This document shows positions 25,451-33,903 of a stretch of 64,000 nt of DNA, piece by piece. The stretch comes from JBDWFY01 sp965275915 (lineage in GTDB: Bacteria > Pseudomonadota > Alphaproteobacteria > Rhizobiales > Stappiaceae). The stretch covers positions 620,001 through 684,000 of the forward strand of contig CBDHYI010000006.1 of the NCBI GenBank assembly GCA_965275915.1. Direction: 5' to 3'. The notes beneath the pieces were generated by a model. The model saw only the letters and a list, made by a program, of their open reading frames with translations, did not search any database and was not told the origin of the DNA. How positions within the stretch are numbered: the stretch's first letter is position 1; the number at the start of each line of letters is the position of its first letter. The position numbers and the translations under genes are program-made.

Positions 25451-28400
25451 ATGAAATTCTTTTCCTATAAAAACCGGCCGGTTCATCTGGGGCCGTTTCC
25501 ACTCGAGACACTCACCCGGGCCGATGGACCGGCAGCGATGGAAACCGTACCACCCATCGCCCCGCTTGATTTTTCCGATCAGCCCGAAGAGTCGCTTGTT
25601 CATGCCATGACCCGCTATCTTGCGATGATGGATCTGGTGCGCGATGGCGAGATCACCCACGGCACGGCCGAAATCCCCGAAGACCCGGCAGAGCGTGCCC
25701 GGCACCTGAAAGCCGCCGGTTACTATTTCGACGCCTCAATGGTTGGAGTTTGCCGGATACGCCCTGAGCATCAGCTTGAAACGCCGTTCAGAAATCCTGC
25801 AATTGACGGCATTCGGGTCGAATTGGAACAGGGACAGCCCAAGACCTACGCCGCCGGGGTCGATGCGATCTATGCCGATGCACTTGCCTCCGCGCGGGCA
25901 ACACCCGGTCCCATACCCCATCACACCCATGCAGTTGTCTTTCTGGTCGAATATGCCCGCGACCCGCGCAAGGATGAGCCGGGTACCGAGTGGTTTCAGG
26001 ATGCCCAGGCCGCGCGAGCGGCGCTTCTGACCTCCAATGTTGCGGTGGTCCTGGCGAACTACCTGCGCATGCTGGGCCATGAGGCACGGGCGCAGACGGC
26101 GACCACCGCCGATGTCGATCTCAATCGGTTGGCGGTTGAGGCCGGTCTCTGTGCGCCCCTGCAGCACGAGGGGCAAACCCGCCTTGTCAATCCCTTTGTC
26201 GGCTCTCGCTTCGGTCTTGCAGCAATCACCACGACCCTGGAACTGGAACCGGACAAGCCGCTTGGCGAGAATGCGGGGCGTGCGGGATGGAGATCTCACG
26301 GCCCTGGCTGGTGGCTTGGTAAAGGGACAGCACGGAAAGCGGCAACGGCCATTCCATACGCCGATCGGGACTTTCGTCTCGGTCCGCATCCATTTGAGAC
26401 GATCAAGCGGGTCGAGGAACCCACGACGCTGATCGACGAAGACCGTGTTCCACGTTTTCCCAAACGCGCCGACTTTTTTGCCCGTGCCCTTTTTGGCGAC
26501 ATGGGAAAACAGGTTCAGGAAGCCACAAAGGGTGGCATGTATGTGATGAAGAGCCCGATCGGTGCCTGTGCCCGGCGCGCGCTCGGGGCGTTGCTGCTGC
26601 TTCAATTCGGCGCTGCGCGCGGTCCGGTTTCCAAGACAACGCAGGATCCTCACAAGAATGCGAACAATCTCAAGGCGGCGTCCTACTTTCTCGCCGCCGA
26701 TGCGGTCGGCCTCTCGCGTGTGCCGGAGTGGGCCTATTACTCTCACAATGCGGGCGGCGAACCGCTGACGCCCTATCACAAGAATGCCGTGTCGATGCTG
26801 TTCGATCAGGGGCATGAGACGATGGAAGGCGCCAGCGGTGATGACTGGATTTCAGTCGCCCAGTCGATGCGGGCGTACTTGCGCTTTTCGTTACTGGGCG
26901 GAGTGATCGCCGAACAGGTCCGGCGGCTTGGCTATTCTGCCCGCGTGCATTCGGTCCTGGACAGCGAGGTCCTGCAGCCGCCGATGCTGCTTCTCTCCGG
27001 CCTCGGCGAAGTCAGCCGCATCGGAGAAGTGATCCTCAACCCGTTTCTCGGTCCGCGCCTTAAGGCGGGAACTGTGACGACGTCGATGCCGATGGCCCAC
27101 GATAAGCCGATCGATTTCGGGCTGCAGCATTTTTGCGAGAACTGCAACAAATGCGCCCGCGAATGCCCGTCCGGGGCGATCACGGCCGGGCCGAAGCTGA
27201 TGTATAACGGCTATGAGATCTGGAAATCCGATGCCGAAAAATGTGCCCGTTACCGGCTGACGAACTCCGCGGGCGGGATGTGCGGTCGCTGCATGAAAAC
27301 CTGCCCGTGGAACCTGGAGGGCCTGTTTTCCGACAGCGCCTTTCGATGGATGGCGATCAATGTCCCCGGTTCGGCCAAAACGCTGGCCAAGCTCGACGAT
27401 GCGCGCAACCGGGGCACGATTAATCCCGTCAAGAAATGGTGGTGGGACATTGAACTTGATAAAGACACCGGATGCTACGTGAAGGCAAAGGCGACCCACA
27501 CGAGGGGGCTGCAAAAGGAGCTCGACCTCAAATACGAGGATCAGACCCTCGCGGTGTATCCCGCCGACACCATGCCGCCGCCCTACCCGACCGTGTCGCC
27601 GCTCAATCGCGAAGAAGGCATCAAACGCTACCGTGAAATGCTGACGCCGGACACCTATAAGGCGCGACTTGCCGCGGGCGAAACAGACGGCCTCGCCCCG
27701 CCGGCTGTCATACCGGACGGTCCGCCCCCGGTTATGCCTGTGATCGTGACCAAACGGGAGGAACTGGCGGAAGACATCGTTCTGTTTGAACTGAGCCATC
27801 CTCAAGGTAAGACCTTGCCGACATTTGAGGCCGGCGCTCATATCGATGTTGTGATCGCACCGGAATATCAGCGCCAATATTCATTGGCCGGCGATCCGGC
27901 TGACAACAGCAAATATGTCCTTGGCATACAGAGGGAGGCTGAAGGCCGCGGGGGATCACTTTTGATGCACCGGGTCTTCCGTGAAGGACGGCGGGTGATG
28001 ATTTCAGAGCCCCGCAATCATTTTCCCCTTGATGAGGCTGCGGAGTTATCGCTGTTCTTTGCCGGGGGCATCGGAGTGACTCCGATGATCACAATGGCGC
28101 ACCGGCTGCACGCGCTGTCCAGGGACTTTATCCTGCATTACAGCGCCCGGTCCGAGGAAAAATGCGGCTATGCAACGCCCCTGAAAAACATGCCCTGGTC
28201 CGACCGCGTGTTTTGTCACTTCACGGCGGACGGAACACGCGCCGACCTCAACGAACTGATCCCGCCATATCGGCCCGGTCTGAAAATCTACACATGCGGT
28301 TCGGACCGCTATATGGACGGCGTTTTCGACAAGGCCAGGGAAAAAGGCTGGCCGGAAGAGGCGTTGTCAAAAGAGTATTTTACCGTTCCCGAACCGCCGG

Positions 28401-28678
28401 ACTATGAAAACCACCCCTTCACGCTCGAATTGATGAAATCCGGCAAATCCATAACCGTTGCACCGGAAGAAACCGGTACGGAAGCGCTTGCCGCAGCGGG
28501 AATTGTCGTTGACACCAAATGCTCTGACGGTATCTGCGGCGTGTGCGCAACGGAATATCTTTCCGGCGACATTGAACATCGCGACTATGTTCTGTCCGAA
28601 AAAGAACGGGAGGCCAAAATGATCCTCTGCTGTTCGCGCGCCAAAGAACCGGACGGCGTGGTGAGAGTGGACTTATAG
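25451..28678 (+). CDS. Self-sufficient reductive dehalogenase: cobalamin/2x[4Fe-4S] domain fused to FMN/[2Fe-2S] reductase
   Basis: A 1075-residue fusion. The first 530 residues are two related units (LGPFPLETL at 13-21 and LGPHPFETI at 310-318), the second being the cobalamin-binding core of reductive dehalogenases. Two cluster motifs follow: C562-x2-C565-x2-C568-x3-C572-P and C598-x12-C611-x2-C614-x3-C618-P. The C-terminal third is a phthalate-dioxygenase-reductase type module with the flavin motif RQYSLAG, the nucleotide motif FAGGIGVTPMI, and plant-type [2Fe-2S] cysteines C1024, C1029, C1032 and C1060. There is no twin-arginine signal, so it is cytosolic. This architecture is that of BhbA and NpRdhA, oxygen-tolerant NADPH-dependent enzymes that remove halogen from halo-hydroxybenzoates. 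Substrate here is inferred. A strong AGGAGG precedes the ATG. Confidence 0.93.
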   Translation: MKFFSYKNRPVHLGPFPLETLTRADGPAAMETVPPIAPLDFSDQPEESLVHAMTRYLAMMDLVRDGEITHGTAEIPEDPAERARHLKAAGYYFDASMVGVCRIRPEHQLETPFRNPAIDGIRVELEQGQPKTYAAGVDAIYADALASARATPGPIPHHTHAVVFLVEYARDPRKDEPGTEWFQDAQAARAALLTSNVAVVLANYLRMLGHEARAQTATTADVDLNRLAVEAGLCAPLQHEGQTRLVNPFVGSRFGLAAITTTLELEPDKPLGENAGRAGWRSHGPGWWLGKGTARKAATAIPYADRDFRLGPHPFETIKRVEEPTTLIDEDRVPRFPKRADFFARALFGDMGKQVQEATKGGMYVMKSPIGACARRALGALLLLQFGAARGPVSKTTQDPHKNANNLKAASYFLAADAVGLSRVPEWAYYSHNAGGEPLTPYHKNAVSMLFDQGHETMEGASGDDWISVAQSMRAYLRFSLLGGVIAEQVRRLGYSARVHSVLDSEVLQPPMLLLSGLGEVSRIGEVILNPFLGPRLKAGTVTTSMPMAHDKPIDFGLQHFCENCNKCARECPSGAITAGPKLMYNGYEIWKSDAEKCARYRLTNSAGGMCGRCMKTCPWNLEGLFSDSAFRWMAINVPGSAKTLAKLDDARNRGTINPVKKWWWDIELDKDTGCYVKAKATHTRGLQKELDLKYEDQTLAVYPADTMPPPYPTVSPLNREEGIKRYREMLTPDTYKARLAAGETDGLAPPAVIPDGPPPVMPVIVTKREELAEDIVLFELSHPQGKTLPTFEAGAHIDVVIAPEYQRQYSLAGDPADNSKYVLGIQREAEGRGGSLLMHRVFREGRRVMISEPRNHFPLDEAAELSLFFAGGIGVTPMITMAHRLHALSRDFILHYSARSEEKCGYATPLKNMPWSDRVFCHFTADGTRADLNELIPPYRPGLKIYTCGSDRYMDGVFDKAREKGWPEEALSKEYFTVPEPPDYENHPFTLELMKSGKSITVAPEETGTEALAAAGIVVDTKCSDGICGVCATEYLSGDIEHRDYVLSEKEREAKMILCCSRAKEPDGVVRVDL

Positions 28679-28862
28679 CGCCTCTGTCTTGGGAGCAGCG
28701 AACCTTTCCCTATTCAAAAACTACAGACGGCATCTTTTCCTTGGCGTCCAAATCGCGTAACACTTTGCGCCCTGCACAGGAAAAGACACGCATAACGTGC
28801 AGACTTACGCGGGCTGACGGTGGATCAAAGTGATTTTAAAAACACATTGAAGGATTTGCACG

Positions 28863-30260
28863 ATGATCACGGGCAAAGACTTGATCGCCGCGGGCTGTCC
28901 GCCCGGTAAGTATTTCAAAGACGCGCTCAAGGCAGCGAACGACGCAGCCGCGAAGGGTGATGACTGGCTCGCCGCGGCCAGGAAACACATGCCGCCGCCG
29001 AGCCTGCCACTGCATTCGGAACCCCTGCCCTTTTTCCGCAACATCGAGGCGGAAGACGAACGGGAAGCAGGCAACGTCGCCGCCGTCGAACGCACGATGA
29101 CCGATCTGATGCGCACGCCTGTACTGAAGGCCGGTGCCGTTATGCCTGATGCCTGTCCGGCGGGACCGAACGGGACGATCCCGGTCGGGGGCGTGGCAGC
29201 CTCTGAAGCCATCCACCCCGGCATGCACTCCGCCGACATCTGCTGTTCGATGATGATCACGATTGTCGGGATCGAACATCCGAAAGAGATCCTGGATGCG
29301 GGACAGCGCGTGACGCACTTTGGCGGCGGCGGTCGGGAAAAGGCGGTGAAGGAACCCTCAGCGTCTGTACTTGACGATTTTTCGACCAATCCGATCCTGC
29401 GGCGCATTCCGCCGCCGATGGTAAAAACTCACTTTGCCACTCAGGGCGACGGCAACCACTTTTTCTATGTCGGCCAGATGGCATCGACCGGCGAAACGGC
29501 GATTGTCACGCACCATGGCAGCCGGGGCCCCGGCGCGCGCCTTTATAAGGAAGGCATGGGCATTGCGGAATCCTTTCGGCGGATCCTGTCGCCTGAAACT
29601 CTGAAGCAGAATGCCTGGATTCCGGCCGATACCGAAGAAGGGAAGAATTACTGGGCTGCGCTTCAGACCATCCGGCAGTGGACCAAGGAAAGCCACGCGG
29701 CAATCCATGACCTGACACTGGAGGCTGCGGGCGTGAAGGCCAAGGACCGTTTCTGGAACGAGCACAATTTCGTCTTCAGAAAAAACGACGGACTGTTCTA
29801 TCACGCCAAAGGGGCGACACCGGCGTTTGAAGGCTGGGCCGCCGACGCGACCGATCTCACCATCATTCCGCTCAACATGGCGGAACCGGTGCTGATTGTG
29901 CGCGGCAAGGACGCAAAAAACGGTCTCGGTTTCTCGCCCCACGGTGCGGGTCGCAACTTGAGCCGGTCCGCCCACAAGCGCGCTCTTGGTGACCGTCCTG
30001 AAGCGGACGTTCTTGCCGAGGAAACCAAGGGGCTCGACGTTCGGTTCTTCTCCGGAGTTTCGGATGTGACCGAACTGCCGTCCGCCTACAAAAACGCCGC
30101 ATCCGTCCGACGCCAGATTGAGCATTACGACCTTGCCGAGATCGTGGACGAGGTTGTTCCCTATGGTTCGATCATGGCCGGTGACTGGCAGGAAAATATG
30201 CCCTGGCGACAAAAGCGGCGTGCCGGGTCGCAAGCCGCTGACCAGAGTACTAACCAATGA
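28863..30260 (+). CDS. rtcB: Divergent RtcB-family RNA ligase
   Basis: A 465-residue RtcB-family protein. RtcB joins RNA ends bearing 3'-phosphate or 2',3'-cyclic phosphate to 5'-OH using GTP and manganese. Active-site elements are kept: D125-I-C-C128 (metal ligands), G197-N198-H199, H218 in HHGSRG, the EHNF motif near residue 300, KGATPA, and H360 in SPHGAGRNLSRS (the guanylylated His). It differs from the E. coli type by having EHNF where HHNY is usual, IIPLNM where IIPGSM is usual, and about 55 extra residues. AAGGA precedes the ATG. It leads a run of plus-strand genes that includes RlaP, Hen1 and Pnkp. Confidence 0.9.
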   Translation: MITGKDLIAAGCPPGKYFKDALKAANDAAAKGDDWLAAARKHMPPPSLPLHSEPLPFFRNIEAEDEREAGNVAAVERTMTDLMRTPVLKAGAVMPDACPAGPNGTIPVGGVAASEAIHPGMHSADICCSMMITIVGIEHPKEILDAGQRVTHFGGGGREKAVKEPSASVLDDFSTNPILRRIPPPMVKTHFATQGDGNHFFYVGQMASTGETAIVTHHGSRGPGARLYKEGMGIAESFRRILSPETLKQNAWIPADTEEGKNYWAALQTIRQWTKESHAAIHDLTLEAAGVKAKDRFWNEHNFVFRKNDGLFYHAKGATPAFEGWAADATDLTIIPLNMAEPVLIVRGKDAKNGLGFSPHGAGRNLSRSAHKRALGDRPEADVLAEETKGLDVRFFSGVSDVTELPSAYKNAASVRRQIEHYDLAEIVDEVVPYGSIMAGDWQENMPWRQKRRAGSQAADQSTNQ

Positions 30261-30326
30261 GATCTGCGATCGGGAGCGAATTTCCGTCCGTAAGAAGTAA
30301 TCGTTGGGATATGCGAGTTTGAGTGA

Positions 30327-30575
30327 ATGGCAGTAAAAATTGTTGCGCTCGTTGTACTTGCAGTTTTTGGCTTCTTGGCTCTGAGCGGTAGCGCTCCCAT
30401 GCATGGCGAAGGGCCAGGGCTGACGGTTTGCAGCGGCAATCCATACTGGCCATGGTCTGAGTTTCTTGTTCCACTGCCGGAGGGAAATTGTGGATGTGGC
30501 CATTATTTCGGTTATGTCAAAGAACCAAAAGACATGTATGGCAAAATACTAAGGTTCTTCGACGGCTGCAGTTGA
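30327..30575 (+). CDS. Small Cys-containing exported or membrane-anchored protein
   Basis: An 82-residue reading frame. Residues 3-22 form one hydrophobic segment (VKIVALVVLAVFGFLALSG), and the rest is short, Gly/Pro/Trp-rich, with four cysteines (one in LTVCSG, two in NCGCGHYFG, one in the last three residues). This looks like a signal or anchor followed by a disulfide-stabilised domain. I recognise no family. It lies between rtcB (66 bases) and the RlaP gene (74 bases) on the same strand. The ribosome-binding site is weak, so expression is not certain. Confidence 0.5.
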   Translation: MAVKIVALVVLAVFGFLALSGSAPMHGEGPGLTVCSGNPYWPWSEFLVPLPEGNCGCGHYFGYVKEPKDMYGKILRFFDGCS

Positions 30576-30649
30576 CGATTTCGTTCTTTCCCTGAATGCG
30601 GACAAGTGTTGTTCTGAAAAAATTTGGTTTTCAAGCAGAGTAACCTTTC

Positions 30650-31462
30650 ATGTCTCTCTTATCTTTTAAACCGTCGATTTCTTCCTCCATGCGGCAAACC
30701 ATCGAAGACGAAATCGCGAAGCTTGAAGCGAAAGAGGATGTCACCATCCTCTTTGCCATCGAGAGCGGGAGCCGCGCGTGGGGTTTTCCGTCTCCGGACA
30801 GCGATTACGATGTCCGGTTCGTGTATATGCGTCCGCTCGACTGGTATCTTTCGGTCACACCCGGCAGAGATGTCATCGAAAAGTCGATTACCGGCGATCT
30901 CGACATAAATGGCTGGGACCTGCAGAAAGCGCTCGGTCTTCTTATCAAGCCCAACCCGGTTCTGCTTGAGTGGCTCTCAAGTCCGATCCGGTATCGCTGG
31001 CATGACGAAATTTGCGATCGACTGATAACGTTTTCCCGCAAAACCGCACACCGCACCGCCTGCCTGTATCATTATCTGAACCTTGGCGAGAGCCAATGGA
31101 AAAGACATTTCGGCACGACCGGCCCGGTACCGATCAAGAAATATTTTTACGTGCTTCGTCCCGCTTTTGCGATCCGCTGGCTGCGTCTTCGTCCGGACGT
31201 CCTGCCGCCCATGAACCTTCAGGATCTTGCAAACGGCACAGCGCTGGACGATGAAACGATGCGCATGCTCGGTACGCTGATCGAACTGAAAAGCAAGACA
31301 AGGGAATGCGGACACGGGCGTCGATTCAACCGGCTGGACCAGTTGATCGAAGAGGAGTTTGCCTGGGCGCGCACTGAAGACAAGGCCAAAGATATCCTGA
31401 CACTGCTGGACGAGGCGAACACGCATTTCAGGGAGATCGTCAGATCTCTCGACAGCGTTTGA
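30650..31462 (+). CDS. RlaP-type nucleotidyltransferase (DNA polymerase beta superfamily)
   Basis: A 270-residue protein with the minimal nucleotidyltransferase signature G40-S41 ... D52-x-D54 (IESGSRAWGFPSPDSDYD), as in the Pfam family RlaP (RNA-ligase-associated predicted nucleotidyltransferase, formerly YcgL). Further landmarks are GWDLQKALGLLIKPNPVLLEWL and KYFYVLRPAFAIRWL, the helical region of the family. The protein presumably adds nucleotides to RNA ends, or otherwise modifies them, before or after ligation. Its place just after a divergent rtcB fits the gene association from which the family takes its name. Confidence 0.85.
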   Translation: MSLLSFKPSISSSMRQTIEDEIAKLEAKEDVTILFAIESGSRAWGFPSPDSDYDVRFVYMRPLDWYLSVTPGRDVIEKSITGDLDINGWDLQKALGLLIKPNPVLLEWLSSPIRYRWHDEICDRLITFSRKTAHRTACLYHYLNLGESQWKRHFGTTGPVPIKKYFYVLRPAFAIRWLRLRPDVLPPMNLQDLANGTALDDETMRMLGTLIELKSKTRECGHGRRFNRLDQLIEEEFAWARTEDKAKDILTLLDEANTHFREIVRSLDSV

Positions 31463-31856
31463 TTTCCGATTGCCCAATTATTCCGGGCAACTTTTTCTGC
31501 AAACTAAGTCAGCAGACAAAGGGAGAAAGTGATCCGGCTGATCTTTCGAAATGATCGTGAACCTGACCGGTCGTCCGAGGCCTCAGATCCCAACGTTTTA
31601 TTACTTTTAATTGTAAATTACTCAACAACAACCACTTCAAAACCGGGATGGCGGCAGGATCGATTTCCATGTTCTGAACTCAGAATAAACCGTATAAAAT
31701 GTTGTTTAAACGAGTCAAAACCGGTTTTAATGTTGCATGGCCGCAACAATAACGCAGTACTCGCTTCGCCAGACTTGCTATCGTCGGTATGTGTCTGGAC
31801 TCGGACTTTGCCGCCTCATATCGTTAGCAGGTCTTTTTTCTGTTGAAAGCTACGAC
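31463..31856. other. Intergenic stretch without a convincing gene
   Basis: This 394-base gap separates the RlaP gene from the membrane-protein gene. It contains an AT-rich patch (about 31600-31640) that could hold a promoter and a small dyad TGTTGC/GCAACA at 31731-31748. Open frames here have no recognisable protein character. The gap suggests that the downstream membrane protein-Hen1-Pnkp genes may have their own promoter. Confidence 0.5.
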
Positions 31857-32351
31857 ATGTCCCCTGCAGCCAAGGAATACATAAAACGTATTGGTATGCT
31901 GCTTTTTGCCGTCCCGGCAGTCCTTGCAGGGATAGGCTTTGTCAACTTGCTGCAACATCAGTTTGCCTTCATTCCGATACTGGCTTTCGGAAGCATGATT
32001 ATGGTCGCCGCCGGCGCATTTGCTGCGCATCACATGGCACACAAACTGCGCAGGGCCGGCGTGCTGAATCTGACTGTGGTTCTGATTACCGCAGAGATCG
32101 CCGGCGGGCTGGCAACGATCTTTACCGGACTTGGTTTTTTCTTGATCTTTTCAGACGCGGTGCTGGCGCATAACCCCAATCTGACAGTAAACTTCTTTCT
32201 GATGCGGATTATCGATGTACTGGATGCAACGCTTCTTCTGTTCGCCCCGATCGGCATCTATTTTGGTTGCCGCACAAAACGGAAATGGCTTATCCAGATC
32301 CGCTCCCTTCCCGATCCGACACTTAATCTTCACAATCGCGGCCGCGGGTAG
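31857..32351 (+). CDS. Small integral membrane protein of unknown function
   Basis: A 164-residue protein with four clear hydrophobic segments (about residues 10-30, 35-56, 68-92 and 112-137) and a basic C-terminal tail. I start it at ATG 31857 (MSPAAKEYIKR), because the 40 residues in front are of poor composition. No family is recognised. It lies between RlaP and Hen1 on the same strand, so co-regulation with the RNA-repair genes is possible but not shown. Confidence 0.6.
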   Translation: MSPAAKEYIKRIGMLLFAVPAVLAGIGFVNLLQHQFAFIPILAFGSMIMVAAGAFAAHHMAHKLRRAGVLNLTVVLITAEIAGGLATIFTGLGFFLIFSDAVLAHNPNLTVNFFLMRIIDVLDATLLLFAPIGIYFGCRTKRKWLIQIRSLPDPTLNLHNRGRG

Positions 32352-32487
32352 ACCGTTTTCCAGACACCCGGCATGTGTGGGAAATTAGCGGAAACAGTTA
32401 CGACCCCGTCGTCAATCCCGCCTTCCTTTGATATGACCCTTACCCGACTCTTTTCTCCGGCATTCTTCCGATCGCTACGAACCAATC

Positions 32488-33903
32488 ATGCAACTTGAAC
32501 TAACGCTCACTTCTGCTCCTGATGCGCCTTATGTTGCCTCCGATCTCGGTTTTCTTCTCCACAAACACCCGGCGCATCTTCACCGCAGGGATACCGGAAC
32601 CGGAACTGCGCACATCTTTTATCCAATGGTGGAGGATCACAGGACAACCGCGGTCCTGTTTCTTGAACTCGACCCAATAAGTCTCGTCTGTGGCAAGTCC
32701 GATCGATCGGAGGGATTGCTTGGTCAATATGTCAATGACCGTCCCTACGCTGCCAATTCCTTTCTGTCGGTCGCAATAAGCCGCAGCTTCGGACAGAGTC
32801 TCGCCGGAAAGTCAAAAGAAAGGCAGGAACTTGCCAATCAGGCTCTACCGTTCGAAGTGCGTATAGAACCTGTTTTTGCATCTGGCGGACCGGATTTTGT
32901 CTCGTCTCTGTTCGAACCGCTCGGGTATGCAGTCGACTTGGATCTGTTGGCGGGAAATGAGAAACGCGGCCTTTATCGTTTGAGCCTGAGCGGAACCCAG
33001 TTCCTGAAGCATGTGCTCAGCCATCTTTATGTGCTGATCCCTGTTCTGGACAATTCAAAACACTATTTTGTCGGCGAAGCGGAAGTAGAAAATCTGCTCG
33101 AAAAGGGCGCCGACTGGTTGCCTGACCATCCGGCGAAAGAGGTGATAGCCCGCCGTGCGCTGAAATATCGCCGGGCCTTGGCCAACCAAGCCCTAGCCCG
33201 CCTGGTGGATGTTGATGGAAAGGAGGATGAAACGGAAAACCAGCCCCATGCTTTGTCTTCGGAGGCGGCACTTGAAAAACCAATCCGCCTGCATGATGTC
33301 CGACTGGAACAGGTGACACACATTCTGAAAGAACAGAATGTTACCACAGTGCTTGATATTGGTTGTGGCGAGGGACGGCTGATCAAGCGTCTGCTGGCAT
33401 TGCCTGATATCATTCGAATTGTCGGTATCGACCCCTCTGTTGCGGCGCTGAAGCGGGCGCAGGAGCGATTGCACGTTGACCGGATGCCGGAAAGACAGAA
33501 GCAACGCCTCACTTTACGGCTGGGAAGTCTGACCTATGCCGATCGCCGGTTTCAGGGGTTTGACGCGGCCGCCCTTGTTGAAGTGATCGAACATATCGAT
33601 CCGCCACGGCTGCCTTCTCTGGCATTATCGCTGTTTGGTGACGCGCGTCCGAGAACCGTCGTGATAACAACGCCGAACAGGGACTATAACGCGCTCTTTG
33701 AGACGTTGACCGAAGGCTCGCTCCGGCATCCGGACCACCGGTTTGAATGGACGCGCGATGAGTTTCGCACCTGGTGTTCACAACAGGCTGAGGAATTCAG
33801 CTACGGTGTTGAGTTCCATGGCATAGGTCCGGAAAACGAGGTTTACGGCCCCCCGTCTCAGATGGGCGTGTTTCAAAGGCGAGAGGCCCCAACCGATGTC
33901 TGA
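32488..33903 (+). CDS. hen1: 3'-terminal RNA ribose 2'-O-methyltransferase Hen1
   Basis: A 471-residue bacterial Hen1. The N-terminal half is the Hen1-specific domain (SDLGFLLHKHPAHLHRRD near residues 18-35), and the C-terminal half is a methyltransferase with VLDIGCGEGRLIKRLL at about residue 288 and the metal-binding signature EVIEHIDPPRLPSLA at about residue 363, followed by a His in the LRHPDHRFEW region. Bacterial Hen1 methylates the 2'-OH at the 3' end of cleaved RNA before Pnkp seals it, protecting the repaired site from being cut again. Length matches characterised homologues. It overlaps pnkp by 8 bases. No Shine-Dalgarno sequence is visible before the ATG. Confidence 0.93.
   Translation: MQLELTLTSAPDAPYVASDLGFLLHKHPAHLHRRDTGTGTAHIFYPMVEDHRTTAVLFLELDPISLVCGKSDRSEGLLGQYVNDRPYAANSFLSVAISRSFGQSLAGKSKERQELANQALPFEVRIEPVFASGGPDFVSSLFEPLGYAVDLDLLAGNEKRGLYRLSLSGTQFLKHVLSHLYVLIPVLDNSKHYFVGEAEVENLLEKGADWLPDHPAKEVIARRALKYRRALANQALARLVDVDGKEDETENQPHALSSEAALEKPIRLHDVRLEQVTHILKEQNVTTVLDIGCGEGRLIKRLLALPDIIRIVGIDPSVAALKRAQERLHVDRMPERQKQRLTLRLGSLTYADRRFQGFDAAALVEVIEHIDPPRLPSLALSLFGDARPRTVVITTPNRDYNALFETLTEGSLRHPDHRFEWTRDEFRTWCSQQAEEFSYGVEFHGIGPENEVYGPPSQMGVFQRREAPTDV

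Noticed and set aside
25736..27877. Long minus-strand frames opposite the reductive dehalogenase
   Set aside because: They are high-GC shadow frames: Arg/His-rich, without domains, and fully covered by a well-supported gene on the other strand.
28679..28862. Sigma-54 promoter with upstream activator site before rtcB, as in E. coli rtcBA
   Set aside because: No acceptable TGGCAC-N5-TTGC pair was found, and there is no RtcR-type activator gene in the window.
31529..31846. 105-residue frame in the gap after RlaP
   Set aside because: Composition is random-looking, with no start signal and no hydrophobic or domain pattern; it reads through into the membrane-protein leader.
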